A DNA stretch of 64,000 nt, taken from assembly GCF_036850765.1 (NCBI RefSeq), contig NC_089490.1:240553442-240617441 (forward strand), given 5' to 3'. How positions within the stretch are numbered: position 1 is the stretch's first letter; the number at the start of each line of letters is the position of its first letter. Source of the stretch: Saccopteryx bilineata (taxonomy: Eukaryota; Chordata; Mammalia; Chiroptera; Emballonuridae). This document shows positions 50,735 through 59,546 of the stretch, piece by piece. The position numbers and the translations under genes were made by a program. A model generated the notes under the pieces. The model made no database searches. It had not been told where the DNA came from and worked only from the letters and a program-made list of their open reading frames with translations.

Positions 50735-51430
50735 TTTTCTTAATTTTAATTGATTGGAATGTAAAAGATGCTGAGCCTCGTTCGTCGTTAGGGAAATGCA
50801 GATTAAGTCTGTAGCAAGCTACAACTGCCTACCCACGGGCACCAAAAGAACAGAGGCACCCAGGGTTGGAGAGGAGGTGAAGATTTAGAACCTCGCCCCC
50901 TGGTGGTGGGAGTGTGCGAAACCGTCTGCCCGTCCCCCAGTGTGTTACATGTGGCGTCACCAGGTAACCCAGTGTCCCAGAGAATGAACATGGCTGTCCA
51001 TATAAAAACTCGTATATGAATTTCATAGCCACTTTAGTCATAAAACAGGCAGTAATTGGATGCACCCCAAAGGCTCATCAAAGGATGAACGGATGAGTGA
51101 GTGTGTTCGTACAACGGAGGATTATTCAGCCCCAAAGAGGAGTGTGGTGGCAACACCTGATTCAACGTGAAGGAACCTGCACGCATAGAGCTATGTGGTC
51201 ACTGGAGGCCACACCTGTCTGTGGAGACTTTCACGTGAAGTGTCCAGAACAGGCAAATCCACAGAGACAGAAAGTAGGTTGGTGGACACTGGGGGCTGGG
51301 GCAGGGCAATGTCGGGGATGATGGAACAAGAGAGTGGTAATGGTTGTGCAGCTTTGCCAAGGTGCTAAGAACCGCTGAACTGCGCACTTTGAAAGGGCAA
51401 ATGTGATGATAGTACGTGGGTCCCATCCCA
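50735..51430 (+). repeat. Old L1 (L1M-type) 3' fragment
   Basis: Phrases such as 'ggtggtgggagtgtgcgaa', 'aggattattcagcccc', 'ctggaggccacacctg' in degraded form, and 'gttggtggacactgggggct' followed by 'tggggcagggc' match the ORF2-end and 3' UTR region of old mammalian L1 elements. It is heavily mutated and encodes nothing intact. Confidence 0.75.
50894..50906 (-). promoter_or_regulatory. CTCF-like core motif
   Basis: CGCCCCCTGGTGG is the reverse complement of CCACCAGGGGGCG, a good CTCF core, embedded in the L1 fragment. Confidence 0.4.
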
Positions 51431-51481
51431 GTTGGTATGTACACGGCTCAATTTGCGGCTGGAGGCTGCCACACTGGACCG

Positions 51482-51690
51482 TGTGTCTCTAGAGTCAGAC
51501 CACCTGGGTCCAATTCCCAGCTCTGCCATTTGCTGTTACCGCTTTGGACAGCTCACTTTACCCTGTCTGGGCCTCAGTTTTCTCAGCTGTAGGATGGACG
51601 TAACAGCTGGGGACAACCTCAGGGGATGGTCATGAAGATTAAATGGCTAGGCACTAGTCTAGCTCCTAGACTAGTGCCTGCACACAAGCT
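51482..51690 (+). repeat. MIR SINE remnant containing a perfect hairpin
   Basis: The order agagtcagaccacctgggtc, cccagctctgccatttgctg, gggcctcagttttctcagc and agattaaatg is a well kept MIR. Near its 3' end, AGGCACTAGTCTAG (51649-51662) and CTAGACTAGTGCCT (51666-51679) form a perfect 14-bp stem around the loop ctc. This palindrome is not part of the MIR consensus as I know it. Confidence 0.88.
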
Positions 51691-52508
51691 GCCAAAGAAT
51701 TGGCCACAATTAATATTACTAGTTTCATGACCAGAAATTCCCCAGGACCTCCCCAATGGTTGTCCACCCCAGGCCCGCGCCCCCCCCCCCCGCCCGGCTG
51801 TCTGCAGAGACAGTTCTCTGCTGTGCCAACTGTTGCTGTAACAACCACTCCCTGCAGCCGGATTTCATTGGAGCAGGTGTCACATGATGGGGTTAGGCAG
51901 CATCACAGATAAAAACATTTTAAGTAGATCTCGAGGTCCACTGGGCGGGAGAGACAGGGCCTTCCAGAGCTCTGGCTCCTGTCCTGCCCTCTGCCCACTG
52001 CAGGGACCAGGCTGGGCATGGGAGTAGGGATGGGGGAAGTGGCTCCTCCCTCCTTATCAGAGAAGCTTCTTGACTGAGAACAAGGCAAAGGAGCAGAAGT
52101 GAGACAACCTGGCGTGGATTTGGAGCCCAGTCCAGTCCCCCATACTGTCCAGGGCAGTGTAGCAGAAAGGCCAGCCAGTCTCTAACACTCTGGCCCTAAT
52201 TCTGAGTTTGCCAAGTGAAGCCACAGGTCCTGAGCCTCCCTTGCGAGCCAGGTGCCGCTCTCTGTCCCCAGGACTGGAAAGGCTCCCCAAGGCGGGTGCT
52301 GCAAGCTCTCGGCTGTTCTTCAAGGATAGGGTACAACGTGGGCACAACCTGAGGCCAGGTGTAGGGAGGCCACCACTGGCCCAAGGAATGCAGAGCCCAG
52401 GAGGGAAGGACTGGTGCTGAGCAAAATGCAAAGGGAGGAAGACCCTTTGGGCTGCTCCCAAGCCTGACAGCTCCCAGCCCTGTGGCCACTGCAGCTGAGG
52501 ACCGGCAG

Positions 52509-52521
52509 TGCCCCCTCGTGG
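52509..52521 (-). promoter_or_regulatory. CTCF-like core motif
   Basis: TGCCCCCTCGTGG is the reverse complement of CCACGAGGGGGCA, a strong CTCF core, in non-repeat sequence. Confidence 0.45.
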
Positions 52522-53200
52522 CTATGCTCAGAAACCAGCCCCAGACTTTGGTGAAGGCTGGACGGGGCTGGCATCCTCTGAAAGCCTGACACAGAGACTC
52601 CTCCTCCCTGAAGCCTGCAGAGGGGACCGTGGGCTTTCCCAGAGAACAGATCTGCACCCAGGGACCGGCGTGGTCTGAGGGCTCAGGACATAGCCCAGCG
52701 GCCTGGCATCAGGGAAGCCAGCCCCAATTGTATGAGGAATATCCTATCCTGGGGGTGCGCTGCACTGTATCAGCATTTCTCAAACTGTGGTCCAAATTGA
52801 GGACTTGCAATGATGCAGACTCTTGGGCCCCCTCCTGGCCTGCTGAAACATGAGCTCTGGGTGCTTCCTGGCACCTGCATCTTCAACGCACTCTGGGAGA
52901 GATAGAGATGCTTCTGTGTGGGCTTCACCCAGTTACAAAGCTATAGAGCCAGACTGTCAGAGTTGGTTAGGGGCCTGGGTTGTCCTTTACCCCAACTCCC
53001 TTATTTTACAAATAGGGGAACTGAGGCCCAGAGAGAGGAAGTAATTTACATAAATGTGTGCCTTTGGGGAAAACCCAGCTACAACTCTCTATCTGCCTGG
53101 AGCTGCTTTCCTTCCCCACACTCCCTGCCTCACACTTCCTCTTAGCCTAGTGCCCATTGGGAGACACATGACTGAGGGTCTTACTCTGATGATCGTTTTG

Positions 53201-53370
53201 CAGTGTGTACAAGTATTAGTGTACACAGTGTATAGTGATACAGTGTATGCAATATGAGGTATGTTATGACACAATGTATATAACATGAACAGTGATACAA
53301 GGTATGCTGTGATACAGTGTATATAATGTATACAACTGTCAAATCCTTAGGTTGTACATCTGAAAAAAGA
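53201..53370 (+). repeat. Degenerate TATA/GTGATACAGTGTATA tandem repeat and L1-like tail
   Basis: Units resembling gtgatacagtgtatataa recur several times with variation across about 130 bp. They end in a caactgtcaaatccttaggt and ttgtacatctgaaa phrase, which recalls an L1 3' end. Confidence 0.55.
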
Positions 53371-53380
53371 GAAAAGGACA

Positions 53381-53547
53381 GCCCTGGCCAGGTGGTTCGG
53401 AGTATATAGCATCATCCCCATGCATTGAGATCTGAGGTTAGATCGTTGGTCAGGGCACATATGAGAAGCAACCAATGAGTGCACAACTAAATGGAACAAC
53501 TAAGTGGAGCAATGAGTTGATGCTTCTCTCTCTTTCTCTCCCAATCC

Positions 53548-53588
<41 letters not shown>

Positions 53589-53616
53589 AAATCAATAGAA
53601 AAAAAATACTTTTTAA
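53381..53616 (+). mobile_element. Bat tRNA-derived SINE with CT-rich tail
   Basis: It is the same family as the copy at 28065: the head gccctggccaggtggttcgg, a degraded B box, the body gagaagcaaccaatgagtgc and aaatggaacaactaagtgg, then a long CT tract and an A-rich end. Purine-rich flanks (aaagagaaag) on both sides suggest the target duplication. Confidence 0.88.
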
Positions 53617-54524
53617 AGAAAGAGAAAGAAAAAATGTCAAAACTCTGAGTAATCGGGACAGACACCCATCTGGCAATTCCAGACCAGGGGTGACTGTGCA
53701 CAGTCTGGCTCCAGATTGGCTTCCATCTCGGGGGTTCTCCGGTCCCAGTTCCGCACATCCATGGGGCTCCGCCCACTTCTTCAGTCCCGGCCCTTTGCTG
53801 GAATCACTCCCCAGGCCACATATAGCAGGAGGGCCTCTAGGCTGTCAGCTCCTGGGCGAGAGGGCTCGGGATTCTCAGACAAGGATGTCTGGGGAGCAGG
53901 AGCTCCCAACAGTGAGAAGCCTGCGTTTTGTCACGCTGCAGGGTTCTGTGACAACCACCCCAACAATATTGTGACTTACGTGGGGGGAAGATGAGTGAAA
54001 TGATAGGATTAGTAACCGAGTAAATGGTCCCCCACTGGTGTGCTCCATGGAGGTGGAGAATCTCTTGCATAGAGGCCCACCAGCCTTCTTTCTAGGGCCT
54101 CTGGGGTCATCAGATTAGGAGGAAAGAGGTTGGCGGGGGGGGGGGGGTGATTGTTGTGGGGAGCAGTCGCAGTGCTCTGCTGGAGGGCAGGGAGATTTGT
54201 GTGGGCGATCACGCAGCTGAGACACATGCTCTGGAACCAACAGCCCTGGCCGGGGCACTGCTCCCACTCACAACCTGGGTGACATCCGGCCAGCCTTCCC
54301 TCTCTGGGCCTGCGTGATACCTTATCCCCCGCCCCCATCCACCATGTATGAAGTGAGAACATGGGTCATTCTTCCCAGCTCTTGAAGTATTCTTCCTTTG
54401 ACTCTCTCTGGTCCTCCTGTCGGTCCCCGGCTGCTCACAGCAAAAGCCAGTCTCGCTGTGGACGTAAACCCAGGCCTCCGCGGCCTCTGCCGGGGCAAAC
54501 CTGCTCATGAGGGTTTTGAAACGT

Positions 54525-54600
54525 GGGTGGAAGTAATTAAGAGCGCAACAGGCCATGATTGAAGTTGACTTAATTGTAAGCTTGTAATTAAAGTTGTATA
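54525..54600. promoter_or_regulatory. Candidate enhancer, clustered TAATTA motifs
   Basis: AGTAATTAAG at 54532-54541, TTAATTG at 54570-54576 and GTAATTAAAG at 54584-54593 cluster within about 60 bp, in a short AT-rich pocket with no repeat identity. Conservation is unknown. Confidence 0.35.
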
Positions 54601-54849
54601 GAACTTGGGGAAATTTGCCTGCTGGGTTACGGGTCTGCTGGAGTCCCTACTCCGTCCCACGTGTTCCTGATCTGTCGTGGTTGTGGCCCTCCAGTTGGAG
54701 GCACCACATCGGGTTTTAAACTGATAGCCCAGAGAAGGCCCCCAGGCCCAGCTTCCCGCAGCTGAGACAGGCTGCAGGGGCCGATGGAAGATGGGGCTTC
54801 AGTTCAGTGCAAAGGTGGGTGGGGGGCCAGGCCTGTGAGTGCTCTGATA

Positions 54850-55050
54850 TGAGCAGCCATTTGCAAGGCATCTATTATGTGCAGGTACCAGGCTGAGCCC
54901 TCCACATGCATCAGCTTCTTAATCCTGACAACGACCCTTCTTGATGAATACCATCACCCTGCCCACGTCACAGAGGGGAGATGCCTTGTTCCAGGTTGAA
55001 CATGCTGGAGAGGGCAGTGCCAGGGTCTGAACTCAGGTCTTTTCGACACT
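54850..55050 (-). repeat. MIR SINE remnant (reverse orientation)
   Basis: The order catctattatgtgcaggtac, ttcttaatcctgacaacgac, 'cccacgtcacagaggggag' and ccagggtctgaactcaggtc matches a reversed MIR. Confidence 0.85.
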
Positions 55051-55705
55051 GAGAACTATCATTGTTCCTTCCTGCCCCTGCCTCTCTGAACTTGGTCAGG
55101 GGGCTCATAGCCTTGCCCTGCAGGGGAAGCCTGTTCCCTGCTCTGACGTCAGAGCAGACAGAAGGATTCTGTCCTTACCACACTCCCTTGCACCCTGGAC
55201 TGTCCTTCCGCAGATTAATCAACTTCTGCTCTGCCACGTGGGAGACACATCTACACGTGGGTCTCTGTTTGTGTCTGCAAAAGTTCTGGATGGCATGTGT
55301 CCGATGCTTGTGTGTATGTGGGAGTATCCACAGCTACTGGCTGGACCAGGTGGCAGGGGGTATCTTCATTTTGAGCTGCTGCATTGTAGGGGAAGTAAGA
55401 GTCGCTTTGGCATCAGACAGACATGGAGGTGCCCGGTGTGGTACGGTCACAGAGTAGGCATTCAGCACTGGGCACTGCTGCACCTGTGTCTCGGGTGTAC
55501 TTGATGACTGTCCACTCACCTCAGGCTCATGTCAGACAGTAGCTCTCTGTGGTGTCATGTAACGGGCAGCAGTGTGTGAGGAGAAGCATCACCCCTCCTG
55601 CCGATGCCCAGTGCACACTGGACAGGTGTTGTTGTGGCGACTGTACGTCACCATGGTGAGGGCTGGGTGAACATGTGCTTGCTGCCTTCTAGCTGAGGAG
55701 CACGT

Positions 55706-55806
55706 ACAAACACACACACACATGCATGTACACACATACATATATACATGTACATACATGTGTGTACACACAAATCCACATACATGCGTGTATACACATG
55801 TACACA
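55706..55806. repeat. Compound CA/TA/TG microsatellite
   Basis: Runs of acac, atac and gtgt alternate for about 100 bp. The antisense frame reads as Cys/Val/Tyr-rich, which explains a long minus-strand open frame that is not a gene. Confidence 0.95.
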
Positions 55807-55978
55807 TAAGAGCTTCTAGGTTGGGTAAGGGTGAGGGTGGAGTGAATTCTTTTGCAAATGCCACTGGGTCCTACCATTAAGCTAGAGCTGTAGGTTTGCC
55901 TGGGGTCATAGGTATGTGTGTCCAGTTGTCCGACCTCGGCGACGTGCCTGCAGCCTGCTGAGCTCCGAGGCCTTTTGT

Positions 55979-56390
55979 TTTTGGTTTTTTTTGTTTTTGG
56001 TTTTTTGCATTTTTCTGAAGCTGGAAACGGAGAGACAGTCAGACAGACTCCCGCATGCGCCCGACCGGGATCCACCCGGCACGCCCACCATGGGGCGACG
56101 CTCTGCCCACCAGGGGGCGATGCTCTGCCCCTCCGGGGCGTCGCCATGTTGCGACCAGAGCCACTCCAGCGCCTGAGGCAGAGGCCACAGAGCCATCCCC
56201 AGTGCCCGGGCCATCTTTGCTCCAATGGAGCCTCAGCTGCGGGAGGGGAAGAGAGAGACAGAGAGGAAGGCGCGGCGGAGGGGTGGAGAAGCAAATAGGC
56301 GCTTCTCCTGTGTGCCCTGGCCGGGAATCGAACCCTGGTCCTCCGCACGCTAGGCCGACGCTCTACCGCTGAGCCAACCGGCCAGGGCTA
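55979..56390 (-). mobile_element. Bat tRNA-derived SINE (long third family), reverse orientation
   Basis: It is the same family as 42675-43075, with head gccctggccggttggctcag on the minus strand. An exact 15-bp target duplication, tccgaggccttttgt, flanks it at 55964-55978 and 56391-56405. A CTCF-like CCACCAGGGGGCG lies at 56107-56119, and a mutated twin (CCACCATGGGGCG) lies about 22 bp before it. Confidence 0.96.
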
Positions 56391-56552
56391 TCCGAGGCCT
56401 TTTGTATGCTCAGGTCAGCCCTCCGGTCCTGAAGCCATGCTGCCCCCCCAGGAATGAGCTGCCACCCAGGAGTGTTGGGTGCAGCCAGCTTCTCAGGGAC
56501 CTCAGCCACCCCAGAGGAGCCTTGGAGAAGCAGGGTGGCATGCCCACGGTGA

Positions 56553-56566
56553 CCACCAGAGGGCAC
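56553..56566 (+). promoter_or_regulatory. CTCF-like core motif
   Basis: CCACCAGAGGGCAC closely fits the CTCF core and lies outside the adjacent SINE. Confidence 0.5.
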
Positions 56567-57037
56567 TACTAGGCACAGAGGGAGCTGTAGGTGGAGCTTC
56601 CTGGGACCTCCAGGCCACCGCAGAGCAATTCAGGCTGTTCCAGCCTGGCTCCCCACATGCCCTAAACTTGCACCTGGGGGGGGGCTTCCTTTAATGTTTC
56701 CCTGTGCCCTCCAGCTGGTCACCCTTCCCTGGACCTCAGCCCCCCTCACTCAGTGGTGGGGTTGGGCTGAGTCCCTTCCAAGGACTCCATGGCTGTGACT
56801 TTTAGCAAGTCTCTGGGACTTTGGAGCAGTTCTGCTGACATGAACATGTGGCAATGGCTTGGTGGTGGTGGGATTGTCTTTAAAGGAGCGAGATGAGAAA
56901 GAGGGCCCAGTGCTCAGTGCAGTGAAAGGGGAGAAAGTGTCTCTTTTTCTGTTCGACCCCTCTGTGACCTAGGAAACAGGTGGACCATCCCAAGGCTGGC
57001 CACTAGTCGTTAATATTTTTTTCCTTAAAAAAAAACA

Positions 57038-57417
57038 GCCCTGACCGTTGGCTCAGTGGTAGAGCGTCGGCCTGGCGTGCAGGAGTCCTGGGTTCAATTC
57101 CCGGCTAGGGCACACAGGAGAAGCGCCCATCTGCTTCTCTACCCCTCCCCCTCTCCTTCCTCTTTGTCTCTCTCTTCTCCTCTCACAGCCAAGGCTCCAC
57201 TGGAGCAAGGTGGCCCGGGCGCTGAGGATGGCTCCATGGCCTCTGCCTCAGGCACTAGAATGGCTCTGGTCGCAACAGAGCAATGCCCAGATGGGCGGAG
57301 CATCACCCCCTGGTGGGCATGCTGGGTGGATCCCCGTCGGGCGCTTGCGGGAGTCTGTCTGTGCCTCCCTGTTTCCAACTTCAGGGAAAAAAAATAAAAC
57401 AACAACAACAACAAAAA
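57038..57417 (+). mobile_element. Bat tRNA-derived SINE (long third family), forward orientation
   Basis: The head gccctgaccgttggctcagt has a closed tRNA-like acceptor stem (gccctga with ctagggc) and a B box ggttcaattcc. The body matches the reverse complement of the two other copies and ends in an A-rich (aac)n tail. A CTCF-like core lies in reverse at 57304-57316. It is a SINE head, not a functional tRNA gene. Confidence 0.94.
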
Positions 57418-59443
57418 CCATCTTCGTAATGGGACACGTATCTGTCCATTCTTGAAATGTTCCCTGAGCCCCCGCCATGTGCGGTCACTTGCTGGGGGCA
57501 TGGAGACGCACCGTGTCAAATCGGAAAGAACAGGAACGTCTTCTCGGACGTGGCTCTGCTGGTGCTATGTGCTGGGCGTGTGCTCATCAATGGATTTCAT
57601 CTCTCTGAGTCAGTTTTCTCATTTGAAAAATGGGACAAGAGGATGACTCCTTCACAAAGTCTGGGAGGATTTGACACTATAATGCATGCAAAGGGTTGGC
57701 ACACTCACAGCCTCAAGGCGGCTCCTGGTTGCCATCTTGTTGAGACCGCACACCCCCAGAGGGGCCGGTCTCCATCCAGGTTTTTCCCTCATCTCTGCTA
57801 AACCCATAGAAAACATCGCCCTGGCCCTGAATCCCACATCTTGGCCCCCAGATAGGCATTGTAGAACCAAGCTTTAAAAATATGTATGTACACTTTCTAT
57901 TCTAATCTGGCCCATGCTCCCTGCTAAGCCATCCATCAAAGCCGTGCCACAGCTCACAAGGTGGTACTTGCCAGGATAAACAGGCGTGGCAGCCACAGAA
58001 GTGATGTCAGGCTGGCGACAAAGCTCGGGCCCCTGGCACAGAGGCCTGGATACACGGTGCTGACCACAGGAGATGCCACCACCCTCACTCCAGCCTCCTA
58101 CAGGCTCCCCGGGGCAGGAAGGGAGAGGGGCCAGGGCTGGGCCTGACCCTGAGTCCCTCGGCCAACAGGAGAATCAGAGCAGCTGCCTGCCGGCCAGCCC
58201 AACATCAATCTTGAAAGAAAATGCCCTTTTGCAGGGCTCAGAGCTGTTCCCTTTGGCCACTAAGGAACCTCATCCACCCACTGAGTTGGGCTGGTGGGGG
58301 GGGGGGCACTGAACAGGCAATTGGTTTTCAGGATTGCAGAGGGTCTGGGGGTGGAGGATCAGTTCCTGGGTCTGCTCCTTGATGTGGGTCCTGGACTCTC
58401 TCTCATGGATTGCCTCAAGGAGGCTTTGGGAATTGGATTCCATTAGGTGACCCTGAGTCGCAAAGTCAAAGATTAAGTGTGGGGCAGGGACAGGTCCTCT
58501 GCATGTTCGTCTCCTTTGAGCCTGCTGTGGTCTCCAGCATACAGTGTATGTCTGTCTGACAAGGGTCCACTGGACGGACTGATGGGAGCTAGGGGTACCC
58601 AGGTACCACTCAATCTTTTGTGTACTATTTTCACCTCAGGAAGGAGAGGGGTAGATTTCTGTTTGCTGTCCTAAATGCTCATCGACCCGACTGATATCCT
58701 AACTGCAAGCCAAGGTTGGATAAAGTGACCCGCTCATTTAAGATTCTGTGGGTGGGGCCACACCCACACATCCTCCTCTATAAGGATGGTGCTGTGTGCC
58801 AGGGTCCCGCTGCCCAGAGCCCAGTTCATGCTCCGATGATGACTATGCACCCCCTCCAGCCCCTCCTTGTCTAGAGGCGCTGTCTGAACTTCCAGCTCCA
58901 GAGTGTGGTATGGCCCCAGCTGGCTAGCTCCAGCTCCCCAGGGCCGGCTGTTAGCATCTCTTCCTCACTCTGTGATCCTTGTGTCAGCAGCTCACAAGCA
59001 GCTGTGGCAGTATTTACACCACAGACATTGGCAACCACCACACGCCCAGAGTCCCTGCCTTTGAGAGCCTACTGTTGAACTTTTACCAGCACATCACAGG
59101 GGATGGCGTTCCAGCTGACCTCACCTTGGGAAGCGTGGCCCAGGATGTTTGCTGTGAGAAGCAGGACCTCCCCAAAAAGAAGTAGGAAAAGGCAGTCACA
59201 AACGGGGAGGGTGTGAAAGGCGTGTGTAGACACAGCAGGCCCCAAGCCTGCAGCCCCTTTTCAAGGCTGAGTCTTCAGAATGGTCAAGGGCACGTGTCTG
59301 GGGTTTTAGAAGGCCTGAGAGGCAGGGGCCAGATGCCCCAGGTCTGGTGCCTGGGGAGATAGTCAATCTCTGCTCCCCTGACCCCCCCCCCAGGTCCCCA
59401 GCAGTGAGTCCTCCTCATTCACCCAATGCTTTCTCCTTCTCAG

Positions 59444-59546
59444 ATCCAGAGTCCCAGAGGAAGAGGACAGTGCAGAATGTTCTGGACCTTCGACAGAACC
59501 TGGAAGAGACCATGTCCAGCCTGCGAGGGTCCCAGGTGACTCACAG
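59444..59546 (+). CDS. NAV1: NAV1 exon C, shared coiled-coil exon
   Basis: This 103-bp exon is the first one common to both isoforms. The acceptor is ctttctccttctcag at 59443, the donor ACAG|GTAAGT at 59546/59547. With the G from exon B or 1b it reads DPESQRKRTVQNVLDLRQNL, then EETMSSLRGSQVTH and a split Ser. The heptad-like Leu/Val spacing fits a short coiled coil, and the NAV2 counterpart (DLRQNLEETMSSLRGTQVTH in parts) is almost the same, as recalled. It enters in phase 1 and leaves in phase 2. Confidence 0.97.

Larger units (their letters stand above)
21437..59443 (+). other. NAV1: Large NAV1 intron between exon 1b and exon C
   Basis: The intron runs from GTGAGT at 21437 to a strong pyrimidine tract ending ctcag at 59443. 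No further NAV1 exon can be supported inside it, and the many frames over 100 codons occur on both strands in GC-rich sequence with no recognisable domains. It holds bat SINEs, one hAT element, L1, L2 and MIR remnants, a recent inverted duplication, several microsatellites and homopolymer C/G tracts, and the candidate regulatory blocks listed separately. Stretches not listed separately (for example 22.5-28.0 kb and 44.1-50.7 kb) showed nothing I could name. Confidence 0.85.

Noticed and set aside
55689..56348. 219-codon minus-strand frame with Cys/Val-rich tail
   Set aside because: It is made of a bat SINE read through into a CA/TG microsatellite.
57038..57112. tRNA-like cloverleaf
   Set aside because: It is the head of a SINE with matching body and A-rich tail, not a tRNA gene.
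5177..59443. Direct splicing of exon A to exon C
   Set aside because: Exon A ends in phase 2 and exon C starts in phase 1, so the junction would shift frame. Exon B is needed.
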